From Rostrohypoxylon terebratum (taxonomy: Eukaryota > Ascomycota > Sordariomycetes > Xylariales > Hypoxylaceae): a stretch of 64,000 bases of DNA. The notes under the pieces were generated by a model. The model had not been told where the DNA came from and ran no database searches. It saw only the letters and a list, made by a program, of their open reading frames with translations. The stretch covers positions 124,001 through 188,000 of the forward strand of contig MU385859.1 of assembly GCA_022497145.1 (NCBI GenBank), read 5' to 3'. The position numbers were made by a program, and so were the translations under genes. Below are positions 34,156-44,372 of this stretch, piece by piece. How positions within the stretch are numbered: the first letter of the stretch is position 1; each line of letters begins with the position of its first letter.

Positions 34156-35135
34156 TCATTGTACCCCCTGGATCACTACCTTCTTCCTGTTCCGCTCACC
34201 CTTCTTGATTAGTTCGGAGACTTCTAGCGCCTGTTCAAATATGAATGATCAGACTGCTCCTATACCGGCGTGATAGCATCCAATCGTATAACGCATTACC
34301 CTTTTGATGTTCAAGGCTCTTAGGCAAGATAATGTGATTAGGAACTCGACATTCTAGCAATATACATTAATGGGGAAATGGGTTTATGAACTTGACTAGC
34401 ACCTAACTCACCTCTTTGCCAAAACATATGTCCCTCCTAGGTTAATCGAGTTGCTAACATGACAGCTTAGATAAAAGACTCGGCACCCGTACACTCCAAA
34501 ACAATGTCTGCGCCGTCTCTAAGGTCGAGTTTCCTAATAATATGATCTGTCATATCTCGAGATGCGTCGACGGGATCGGCCACGGGAGGGGGCGGTTTCT
34601 CGGGGACAAACACGCTGTCTGCCCTAGAAGGCCCGAATGACTTCGCTAATGTTGCGCATGGCTTGGAGCGATTGATTCCGATGGCCTTAGCTCCACCAGA
34701 ATTGCAGTTTACACATCTGTAAAAAAGGAGTCAGATATTAACATCTTTCATAATATATCTAAGAAGAGTCGTAAAGCCCACCTTTTTCATGGAGCTCCGG
34801 GCTCAATTGCGACAGTGTCCCCAACCTTGACGTTCTTCACTTTTTTGCCTACTTCAACGACTTTCCTTGAGCTCTCAGAGCCCAGTTCAAGAGCCTTGTT
34901 GACAACGAAATCGCCAATGCGACCATGTTGCCAGTAGTGAACGTCGCTCCGACATATTCCTATCTTTTATATGAGTACTCTCACACAATACTCATCTCGA
35001 AGATCAGGGATCATGCGGTTCTCAAATGAGAATTTCTCGGCTGACTGGAGCACAAAAGCTGGATTCCGAATCCGTCAGTTATCGTTCTGCTAGATAATTA
35101 AGAGGTAGTTAGCTACTACTTACTTCTCTGGACAT
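34156..35135 (-). pseudogene. Decayed zinc polyol dehydrogenase (XDH/LAD type)
   Basis: Fragments in order on the minus strand match a medium-chain zinc sorbitol/xylitol/L-arabinitol dehydrogenase: NPAFVLQSAEKFSFENR; GICRSDVHYWQHGRIGDFVV then LELGSESSRKVVEVG and VGDTVAIEPGAP; a cofactor-domain piece (AKAIGINRSKP, later DGADIVLECTGAESFI); MRYTIGCYHAGIG; and a C-terminus EQALEVSELIKKGE ending VVIQGVQ with a stop at 34158-34156. Decay is clear: in-frame TAA before GIC and after GAESFI (both explained by CAA to TAA), a stop after EPGAP, loss of the region with the catalytic-domain Cys cluster and the GxGPxG motif, and Ser where the zinc-binding His of GHE should be. A possible original start is at 35135. 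The gene cannot make a working enzyme. Confidence 0.85.
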
Positions 35136-35782
35136 CTTACAGCCTTAGGATCAATGAATCTAGGATAATTGCTCAGTGTTTGCACGAGACTCGATTGGGT
35201 GACTGCACAGGGATGGAAAGGGAAGTAAAGCCTACCTAAGTACTAAGTAGACAGCATTGATCAAATATTTTATACTACACCTAAAAGCCCTTGATCTAGC
35301 AGTGACTGAGTTTAGCAAGTAATGTAGGCCAGCTAGATGGGTATGTGTACCGCGACTCCTGTCTTTGCGTACGGAATGATGACGTCCACTGAAAACTAGC
35401 AAACGACATCTCCGATTGAGGTATCATCAAAGAGAGATGAAAAATCGGCAGAGGAGGCTTGATCGCTAAACGATTAGCTTCAGTAGAAGATCGGGATGAT
35501 CGAAATAGCTAAGACATACCTAAACACCTGTCATCTACAATCAACCAGTATTCAAAGAACCATGGCGTGTTAAAGACCGGAGACTGGTATTACACAGGAC
35601 GTTATATACTAAGGTAAAGACTAGACTATTTTTATACTATATAAGGGGTGGTATGGTTGGTATTTTAGGTGGTAGGCACCTGTTAAGATAGCTAGTTAAT
35701 ACGTGATGATAGCCAGATAGCTCTATTCCCGGACTCCAAACCCACAAACTGCTTCATCTCTCCAGTACATCATCGTGCTACA
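35136..35782. other. Intergenic, no gene seen
   Basis: AT-rich stretch between the pseudogene start and the stop of the membrane protein gene. CCTACCTA near 35233. Nothing else is recognised. Confidence 0.5.
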
Positions 35783-36790
35783 TCACATTCTATATGCCTT
35801 GTAGCTGCTGTCGCTCGGCTTGTGGAACGAGGACAGGCCCTTGTTCCAACGGACGAGCTTCTCGGTCGATTCCATAGGCGTCGGTTTGCCTGCCTCGTAC
35901 ATGGAGTCGAGACGCTCGAGGGCTTCATCGTTGCCGTTACGCCTCTTGCGCCATACTCTTCTAAGAGTGAATAGGGTAGCGGCGATGAGGACAAGGCCGC
36001 CGCCGCCCCCGGCAATACCGGCTACGGCGGCAGTTGGTAGGGGACCGATCATTCCGCCATTTGAGTTCTGAGCCTGGGTAATAGTGTTCCCGCTGGTATC
36101 AGCAGCCGCAGTCGCGCTCTGGGTAGACGCCGCGCCAGCGGCAGCATCTTGTTGCGAGAGAGGCGTCGCCTGGATAGCGGCGGTCGAGGAAAGCGCGCTT
36201 TCGGTACTAAGCACACTGCTAGTGGATTCGGGGAGATTGAGACTTGTAGCGATGGAGTCGAGAAGGGAGCTAGATGACTTGATAGATGTCGCGAGAGTCG
36301 TGGGGACAGAGGCGGGTGGTGTGGCCGTGGCGGTCGAAGCAGATGTTGTCGATGCGCCTACGACAAAAGTTGTGCTTGGTTTGGAGGCGGCGGTGGTCTC
36401 CGATGAAGCAGGAGCTGCGGCAGTTGTACTGTCCGAAACAGCAGGATTCAGCGCGTTGGCTGTAGTCTGAGGCGTCGCCTTAGTATTCGTTGCGGATGCT
36501 TTGGTCGTAGTTGCAGCCGCAGCCGTTGTAGTAGAAGAGTCATCATTCGAATTATTATTGTTGTTGTTGTTGTTGTTCGAAGAGTTCGGGTTGGCTGTCG
36601 CAGTCGCTTTAGCAGCGGAGGTAGAAGACACTCCAGCTTTACCCGCATTCGTCTCCTTCCCGGTCTCTACCGCAGATGTCGTTGCTGAAGTCGCATCGTT
36701 CCCGTCATCATTCGCATTATTATTAGTCCCACCTAAAAGACCACCAACTCCTCCCAAAGTATTGCCCAAGTCACTCAGAAGGCCAGCCAT
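35783..36790 (-). CDS. Ser/Thr/Ala-rich single-pass membrane protein, 335 aa
   Basis: A single frame. Residues 1-25 are Gly/Leu-rich (GLLSDLGNTLGGVGGLLGG) and do not form a clear cleavable signal. Residues 25-240 are low complexity (Ser, Thr, Ala, Asn), including a nine-Asn run. One strong membrane segment follows (AAVAGIAGGGGGLVLIAATLFTL), then RRVWRKRRNG as a stop-transfer charge cluster and a cytosolic tail of about 60 residues (LERLDSMYEAGKPTP). This is the layout of fungal Mid2/Wsc-type wall-stress sensors and related Ser/Thr-rich surface proteins, but no WSC cysteine domain is present. It probably spans the plasma membrane with the Ser/Thr-rich part outside. If there is an upstream signal-peptide exon, I did not find it. 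Confidence 0.7.
   Translation of the reverse strand: MAGLLSDLGNTLGGVGGLLGGTNNNANDDGNDATSATTSAVETGKETNAGKAGVSSTSAAKATATANPNSSNNNNNNNNNSNDDSSTTTAAAATTTKASATNTKATPQTTANALNPAVSDSTTAAAPASSETTAASKPSTTFVVGASTTSASTATATPPASVPTTLATSIKSSSSLLDSIATSLNLPESTSSVLSTESALSSTAAIQATPLSQQDAAAGAASTQSATAAADTSGNTITQAQNSNGGMIGPLPTAAVAGIAGGGGGLVLIAATLFTLRRVWRKRRNGNDEALERLDSMYEAGKPTPMESTEKLVRWNKGLSSFHKPSDSSYKAYRM
36545..36578. repeat. Trinucleotide run coding for poly-Asn
   Basis: An ATT/GTT triplet run inside the membrane protein gene encodes consecutive Asn residues on the minus strand. Such runs are prone to length variation. Confidence 0.85.
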
Positions 36791-38701
36791 CGTGAAATGA
36801 TAATATGAAAAAGGGAGAACACCAGGTCCGAAGAAAGGTATGAAGTGAAAGGAATGATGTGATCTCCGGGACTCTCACATCGAAGGTCGTCGTTCAGGAT
36901 TCCGGACGAAGTTGAGAATACCTGAAGAAGAGGTTTCTTTCGAGAATCTGGAGAACGGGAAGGTCATCCTGGATGTAGGAAAAACGTGGGCCACCTGGCA
37001 ACGGATAACCCGTCTGAGGGAGCTTGGACGAGGCCATCGATTCGGCTTTTTTGGCACAATCGTGGTTTCATCTTCCCAGACAAAACCACCCCTGACGTGA
37101 TGTTCCGTGCTGAGAAGGGATTGATCTTCGACAGATCCGAAGAATTGATAACTAGCCCTAGCTGCCCTAGCCACCCCTAGCTTAGGCCGTCGCTTGGCAT
37201 TTTTAGGTGACTCCAGATGCCAAACCTGCAGGTCTACAGGCACTGGTCCTTTCTGGTCCCTGCATAACCACCGCTAGGCGATCAAACACAATCTGCTATT
37301 TTCAGGGCCAATCGGTTACCTCCGAAGCACCTGAATGGCCACAGCGATCTGCCTGTTTCCCCAATGTGAAGCGCTAACCCTGGTGATCATGGGCATGCAA
37401 CAAACAAAAACAAGACAACCAGACTGCCAGACAAGATACTCGTCACCGTCCGATAATTATTGTCGCGAAGATGGTAAGTTCCTAATCCAACACACAAACG
37501 TCGCGAGTTCAGCTGTCCTTGTAAGCCCTAAGCCCTCATCAATTAGTTCAGTAGGTATTTGCTTGAACATTGCTTGTATTGTCAGTTTCAGTATCTATAT
37601 TTTGTGTTTGTGACCGCTACCAAATTGAATCAAGGTTAATGTGATATGAATATTACTTCGTCTTTTGGGAACGCTAAGACTTTTCTCTAGCAGCGTTCCA
37701 AACCCCGTACCTCATGCTTGTCTTCTCTGCTGACGAACACGCGTTATGAAACTAAGTGTCTTTCTTCTACGTAGTACGTACGGGTGAATCACAGTCTAGA
37801 CTCGAGGGTAGAAGTGAGAACGACAGACTCTTGTAACGGATATTACGACATTCACGATGAAAGTTGAGTAAATTACCAGGACGCCGGTCGCATTGATCCA
37901 TCCTCAGATCAACCCAAGGCATGAGGGCGATCAACTAAGCTGGAAGGGCTGAAGGTTAAGCATTCTGCTTTGGCGATCCCAAGGGTTGCTCGCGAGGGAA
38001 GGCTTGGCTCAGCGGATTCAGCAGCTTACCGAGAGAGGGATCGGCCGGATGGATGCTTCTGGTTGAGATTTCATCATTGCACCGCACGATTTGCCTCGGC
38101 CATCGCGGATTTCACGGACTCGGCTTCTCATTCTACCTTACGAACCTCGTATGTAAATGCATTATGCTAGGTTAGTGACGTTGGCCATATATGTGTATCA
38201 CGCACTGGGAACAACGGCATACCGCAAACCGTACTTCAAAGATACACCAGTAATACCTAATCAATATAAAATAGACACACCTCTGTATCTATGATTGTAA
38301 TTCGTTATCCTGCACAATCTTCATGGCTCCCTCACCCAGCCTCCGTCATAAGCTTCGCCATTGTCCCATAACTAAGTGCTAATACCGAGCTCTCCCCCGA
38401 CAGCCACCTCCTTAAATGAAAGTCGCCGCCAAGACACCAGCGTGTCTCAGCAGAAATCCCTTCCAGCGGGACAGTCATCTCCAGTGACCTCATAGCTACC
38501 CTACCTACGCATCTTGTTTCTGAGAAGCTCAATACCATTGATCCCCAAAGAAAAAAAAAAGCATCCATCGTGTTATTTACCTATAAGATTGTCTTCAGAG
38601 TAACAGAAGATTATCATGACCGACCTACCAAAAACCAGTGAAAGTCCAGACTATGTCAAAATGTCTCAATTACCATTATATATCCCACTTATGTCCCTCC
38701 G
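36791..38701. other. Intergenic, no gene seen
   Basis: About 1.9 kb between two minus-strand genes; the part near 36800-37250 is the promoter of the membrane protein gene. Antiparallel frames overlap at 36875-37243 and neither has family features. CTACCTAC occurs near 38510. Confidence 0.5.
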
Positions 38702-40894
38702 TTAGACCATCACTACTCTAATTCCCTTAGAGTCTAGCCTCGGGTACGGCATGAAGGGGTGGTGTTTACTTTCCACATCGTCAAGCCCGGTTTCGTACAG
38801 CTTCATCCGTGAACCGAGGCGCCGGAAGAGCATGCTCGTCGTTATGAAAAGTTCCGTATATGCCAGACTGTTTCACTCGCTGAGAAGCTGATCACTTTAC
38901 AAGATAGGTCCTCACGAGGGGGCTACTTACTTGATACCAATGCACTGTCTACTGCCTTTAGAAAAGTTTAGTAGATATTTTTCCAGCGTCCGGTCCATGT
39001 TGCCCTCGGCGTCCAACCATCGACTAGGCTTGAATTCTTTCGAGTTCGGAAAAATGTTGGGGTCATGGTGGATCATCACAGAGGTCATGCCGACTGGCGT
39101 ACCCTGAGGGATCATATATTGCGACTTAGAGGCAGTCACGAAATCCGAAGGCTCATATAGCATAGGCCCATCTGGCGATATTCGTTGAAGACGTGTTGAT
39201 AGACCATACGAAAGGCGCAATCCTTCGTTGATGCAAGCATTGTAAGGCAGCTGTTAGTGCAGTCTAGGTGAAGGGGCTTGTGGCAACTTATGAGGTAGGG
39301 AAGCTTCTCCAATTCAGTCCAGGACGGCCGAGAGGTAGCGTCGGGAATGGCGTCCTTAAGCTCTGATATCAGCGTTTCGCATATAGTACGATCATTCAAA
39401 ATGTAGAAGAATAACACAGAGAGAGCTTCCACTTCTGTTAGCTATTGCATATCAAAATCTGCGATTAGATAACTATACCCCAAGCAACTGTGTCTGTGCC
39501 CGCATCAAGGACGGCTTCGAATTCTTGCCAAAGCCTATCGAGAGTCTTTTCTTCATCCGGCAAGTCGCTTTCCAATATTCCATCGAATATTGTGGCATGG
39601 GATTTCTCGTCGGCTATCTGTTTGCTAGCTTCTTTCTGGCTACTTATGCGACAGATCTGGGCTCGGACTTTCTGCCAAAAGGGTCAGTCAGGGTAGGTAC
39701 ATACCTTATAGTGTCGACTTTGAAAATCTGCTTACAAGTACCCACTCCATATACTGGTTAACATACGGGTTCAAAGCCCTTCTCAACATACTTTGGATCA
39801 ACTTAGTTAAGGCCATGTATGTAAAGGTGGTGCGAACAACCTACCTAGGGAGCGAAAGCGTGAGTGGGAGTACAAAAGGGAAATGCTTTGAATATAGTCC
39901 TAGGAAGCTTATGTCTCTTTGGGCGTAGTAATGGGTGGATTGAAAGCTACGATCCCCAAGAAAGTTCTCGTTTCTGGCAAAACAATATGCCATAATTACA
40001 CTACAACACACAGCGTTAGAACTTTTTTTTCCTTGGAGACCACCAGCATTGGCGAATGATAACAACTAATGAGGAAGAAACTAATAAAACAACAAAATTT
40101 TCGAAATGGCTCGCTCTGGAGGGAAGCGTTATCTTGGCAACCAAGTTGACGAGCTCATTCGGGTTCATAGAAGAATAGGGGTAGTGATGACTCTTGTAGA
40201 TCAAGGAAAAGGATGGATAATTCTTACTCTCCAGTTAGACAACTAAATCCATGAGTAATATTCACAGGACCCTTATCCTTAAGGTAAGTGCAGAGTTGTT
40301 GGCCTAACAACTCGACTTTCTCATGGATCACAGGTTCAAGCTTTGATATAGATGCCTTTGAGAAAAAGCGGTTCAATGCTTTGCGGCGAAGACGGTGGAG
40401 ATCGTGGTCTAAGGTGCCAAACATACTCTACTTAAAATTTAGCAGAATTTCGTAAGGATGGCGGTATATTACCTTCTCAAGCCTAAAACAGTTAGCAATA
40501 ATGGTTCATCTATCTAGACGACTTTGAGTAGGTACAGTAAGTACCAGTTAAATATTGTAACTCACATCCAAGCATCAGCGAAATGCCCATATTTGTTGCG
40601 ACGAGCAGATCCACCAGTATATAATGTAGGGATAAAAGACGGGTCGTTACAGTGAAGTTCTTCGGGAGATATTCGTACGATAGGTCCATATTTATCATGC
40701 ATTTCCTGAATCTCAAACGTGTATTTCCCTCGCCTGATTGCATCGTGATAGAATTCATACCACGCAGTGGCAGCGGCAAGTTTAGGGCCAGGAAAGCTGG
40801 CAAGGGGATGTAGAAATAGACGATAGAGGACCAGGATTATGAAATACGCTGTCAGTCCTAGCCCCGCGTATGCCATGATCAACGTTGACGACAT
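38702..40894 (-). CDS. Cytochrome P450 A, 516 aa, one non-canonical intron
   Basis: Nine exons assemble with consistent phase: 40894..40566, 40482..40473, 40427..40228, 40000..39845, 39790..39736, 39671..39479, 39425..39304, 39250..38931 and 38867..38702. The product has an N-terminal membrane anchor (AYAGLGLTAYFIILVLYRLF), the FPGPKLAA hinge, the I-helix AGTDTVAWALS, ExxR in NEGLRLSYG and the heme loop FSKGSRQCIGIN. It resembles the trichodiene-oxygenase-like P450s common in fungal secondary metabolism. Two points are weak. The second exon is only 10 nt. Intron 7 (39303-39251) would start with CT, not GT; splicing there restores EKLPYNACINEG, while the nearby GT site would destroy the ExxR motif. 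The gene may therefore be recently inactivated, or misread by one base. It sits head to head with the BAHD gene, 1.3 kb apart. Confidence 0.7.
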
Positions 40895-42169
40895 GGTCGA
40901 GGTATACAGGTAGGCAGGGACTGTAGAAGAGATGTTGACTTAGGGTATTTCTGAAGTAGACTGAGAGATTTCGAACATGAGCTGTTACCTGGTCTTGGAG
41001 AAAGAGGAGTAAGGGGACATGACGGATTATTTATGGAAGGCTGGTACATAATCTATCGGATATGGTTGGATCATCGTAACCGCGGAAGCTGCACGACGCC
41101 CCCGACGTCGTTGTGCGTGTGATAGATCGGCATAATTCGCCTATATGAAGCTTATCAGGTGTTATCATCCAGCCACATTGTGACAGAACGTCTCTAGATG
41201 TAAGATTCTACACTTTGATGTCACATTGATAGGAGTGCCAGCGATGTTGACCTCCAAAACTACAAGCAACCCTACCTCCTGGTTGGCCAGGAATTTGCTT
41301 TTGGGAATGTTTCTCCGCGTCTCTTCCTAGACCTCGGCCGAGTATTACTGCTAAGTGTAGAAGATATTGTCTTGACTGCGAATGCAGTGTTTCATACGTG
41401 CCCTTTAAGTCTTGCTTCTAGAGTCAGCAAGACTTATTATATGTCTACGCTGTTAGGATTAGATACAATAGCAATGCAGTTTGCGGAAACTGTTGTCAAA
41501 CTGACGAACATAAGACCGAAGATGTCACGTCGTTGGCTTAGTCAGCGAACACTTTCAAGCGGCAGTTGGCCATGAGATTACCTAGGTAGGTACCTAACTA
41601 GTAGGTATTATCCTAAATGATCAATTGCATGAAAATGTACAATAATCCGGCGATACCTATGTAATAATATCCTGTATCTGTTTAATAAATTTATTTATAT
41701 CCAGCAAGTCCATAGTCGTATAGAGGTAAATAATGGAGTTAGCGTGGTAATATATCCGTAGAGACTAGGTACTTAGAGCAGCTGTGGAGGATGATTCATA
41801 ATGAGTCATACGGAACCACTCGCGAAGATGCTATCCATCTAGATTCATGGTACCTGAATAAGCAGGGTGGATATTTTGAGAGAACTACAATTGTATAATA
41901 CGATGAACTCATATAAGGCATATAAGGAGCTCTTTGTCTTTGGGCTTTTCCTATGCTATGAACAATGCCTTATAGACCTATTCATTCGACTCAAAGCATC
42001 ACCATGCCGAATCGAAGGTCAAGGACCGAACATTACCCTAGTCTTCCTCCAGTACCAATACAACTTACTATTTCTCCACCCAAGTAGCATTGGTGTGCGG
42101 AAAGGGGCTTAGTGCGGTTGGAAGAAGGACCACGTCGAACATACCTAATCTTTGTCTTCAGTTGGCGCG
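40895..42169. promoter_or_regulatory. Divergent promoter region, P450 and BAHD genes
   Basis: The two genes are transcribed away from each other, so this 1.3 kb carries both promoters. It is AT-rich, with a dense cluster of ACCTAGGTAGGTACCTA at 41580-41596. No gene or RNA is recognised. Confidence 0.5.
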
Positions 42170-43771
42170 ATGACCTTGTCACGATGTCGCGTAAAACACA
42201 CAAAGAGGGTCTTCCCGAGGAAGGCTCCAAAGCAAATTTCGACAACGAAGTTATCGATTCTCGATGCTTCGGTCGCGCGATTCGCACCATGCAGTGCTAT
42301 CTGGCTTTATGATAAGACTGGAAAGGCCAATGCCCACAGTCCTACTGTCTTCGAACGCCTAGAGGAGGCGCTGAGACGGACATTGAACGATTATCCGCAT
42401 TTCTCGGGACAGCTCCGATGGGCATCTGGGGAATTTGTGGAGAATGAGGCCAACACGCCATATATTGGTCGACCAGTTGTCACGTACGGCACGTCGGAAG
42501 ACCCCGGGGTGGAGTTGGTCATTGCGGAGGATACACGGGAACTTATTGCCGTCGTGCCGAGTCAGGAAGAGAGGTTGACGACGAAACAGATTTGGGATGC
42601 AACAAATTTCCCTCAGAACGAATTCCAGCCCAAAACAGAGCTCGCGTTCTCTAACTTGACACGATTCGAGGGTTTGCCGGGTGTCGCTATTCAACTGACA
42701 GCGTTCAAATGCGGAGGATATGCTATAAGCATCAAGCTCACACACTGCCTTTCTGATGCTTTATGTCTCATCCAGTTTGCTCACGCGTGGGCGGCGCAAT
42801 CACGATCTCTATTCAAGGACGCTCCGAATATCGCTCAGATCGATGACGAAGAGCATGTAGTTCTGTTGTTTGATCCCCGGCGTTTAGATCAATATGCCAG
42901 TTTGACCAACGGCCCAGATCCCGAGAAGATCAAGAAAGCGAGAGCCCTACCTATGCATCGCTATGACTGGTGGGCCAAAGACGCTCCTGGTTATCCTTCC
43001 TGGGCCGAATCATCAACAAACGGCACGAAACCACCAGCAGGCGAACTAGCTCATCTTGAACTAAGTCCTTCTACCATTCCCCCGTGGCCGACATGGGATA
43101 TGGCAGCCCCAGTAGAACGCGTTCAAATTCGGTTCAAGGCCGAAACTGTCGCAAAAATGAAAAGATCCGCCGAATCTAGTCTTCCGGAGTCTCTGAAAGG
43201 ACAGCGCATCTCGCGCCTTGATTCCGCCTTGGCACATTTATGGATCCTCATCAACCGCGCTCGTCGGCACGAGAATACGCTCGAGGATGTGTATATGGAC
43301 ATTAGTCTGGGGGTTCGTGGCCGCGTCGACCCGCCATTACCAGATACCTTCGCGGGCTCTCCAATTTTATTAGGCTACATCGCCAAACCCGGCTCCGAGG
43401 CGAGTACCACGACAATCGGTGCAGTTGCCGGCTCGATACGGCAGATGATGTCTCGATTTACTCCCGATGCGGTATCTGCGTATATCCACGACGCAGCGTA
43501 CGAAGTCAGCCCCCAAAGGTTGTGGCAGGCTTTTCTCGGCTCTCGACATACCCTTGTCACGTCTTGGGTGCGCGCTCGTGCTTACGAGGTTGACTTCAGC
43601 GGTACACGGGGATTAGCTCGGTACGTTCAGGGAGTAATGCCCCGGATGGATGGGTTGGTCCAAGTCATGGACATGGCGGATACTGGAGATTTTGATATTA
43701 GTGTCTGCCTAGAGAAGGGGACGATGCAGAGATTTCTCCAAGATCCTATGCTGGGTGTTTACGGAATCTGA
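42170..43771 (+). CDS. BAHD-type acyltransferase, 533 aa
   Basis: A single intronless frame. The first ATG is at 42170; the open frame extends a few codons upstream without another ATG. The catalytic HxxxD motif is HCLSD (about residue 197, in ISIKLTHCLSDALCLI). The C-terminal structural DFGWG motif is only weakly kept as DFSGTRG. The N-terminus KLSILDASVARFAPCSAIWLY and PHFSGQLRW block fit the fungal branch related to trichothecene 3-O-acetyltransferase. These cytosolic enzymes transfer an acyl group from CoA to a hydroxyl or amine of a secondary metabolite. The divergent P450 next door suggests a hydroxylate-then-acylate pair, but no polyketide synthase, peptide synthetase or terpene synthase is in the window, so it might equally act in detoxification. 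Confidence 0.85.
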   Translation: MTLSRCRVKHTKRVFPRKAPKQISTTKLSILDASVARFAPCSAIWLYDKTGKANAHSPTVFERLEEALRRTLNDYPHFSGQLRWASGEFVENEANTPYIGRPVVTYGTSEDPGVELVIAEDTRELIAVVPSQEERLTTKQIWDATNFPQNEFQPKTELAFSNLTRFEGLPGVAIQLTAFKCGGYAISIKLTHCLSDALCLIQFAHAWAAQSRSLFKDAPNIAQIDDEEHVVLLFDPRRLDQYASLTNGPDPEKIKKARALPMHRYDWWAKDAPGYPSWAESSTNGTKPPAGELAHLELSPSTIPPWPTWDMAAPVERVQIRFKAETVAKMKRSAESSLPESLKGQRISRLDSALAHLWILINRARRHENTLEDVYMDISLGVRGRVDPPLPDTFAGSPILLGYIAKPGSEASTTTIGAVAGSIRQMMSRFTPDAVSAYIHDAAYEVSPQRLWQAFLGSRHTLVTSWVRARAYEVDFSGTRGLARYVQGVMPRMDGLVQVMDMADTGDFDISVCLEKGTMQRFLQDPMLGVYGI

Positions 43772-44372
43772 GAGACTGCTGCCTATCGCGCTACCGCCGA
43801 CTGTATTCCTTCACTTATTACGACTGGGGGCGGGCGTCCTAAGTTTGCCCAATAGCAAGTGTACGTAGCATCAGCTGTTAATACGTGTATGATCTGAAGC
43901 AGGTACCTACAGTAGATACCTAGGTAGGCCAATAGAATCAAATGTAGCTTATGTTTTCGCAATTATGAAGTTCATTTCCGAAAAGGCATGCATAAGATGC
44001 ATTCACCACTGAGCCATAATTTTTGAGGCATTGTCTAAGTCACTGTAAGCCTGAGCCGTGTAAAATGATGTCCTTAACCAGCACTGCCTCGAAAATTACG
44101 GCTTAGGGATTCGTACACGAAGGTGGCTGAGCATCAAACATAAACTCAATAATTGCGAAGGCATAGATTTATTTTACTCTCATTGGATTCGATACGCCCC
44201 AGTCATGATGCTTTCTCACCGAAACCTCGCTGCCTGGCCGTCAGCACCTAAACCAAGGTGGGTTAAGCTGCATTCCCTACCATGCAGGGAGTAATAGTGT
44301 GAGCTTCAGGGAGTTCTTTTTGCTACTTCTAGTGGCGCTTGATACCTAGTGTACCTATTAAGGCCTAGGACA
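43772..44372. other. Convergent intergenic region
   Basis: Holds the 3' ends of the BAHD gene and of the M20 gene. CCTAGGTAGG occurs near 43919. Nothing else is seen. Confidence 0.5.

Noticed and set aside
39751..40227. Frameshift and TAG stop in P450 A, first read as pseudogene marks
   Set aside because: A longer intron (40227-40001) and a GTAGGT donor at 39844 remove both and restore a normal P450 sequence; only the intron 7 donor remains faulty.
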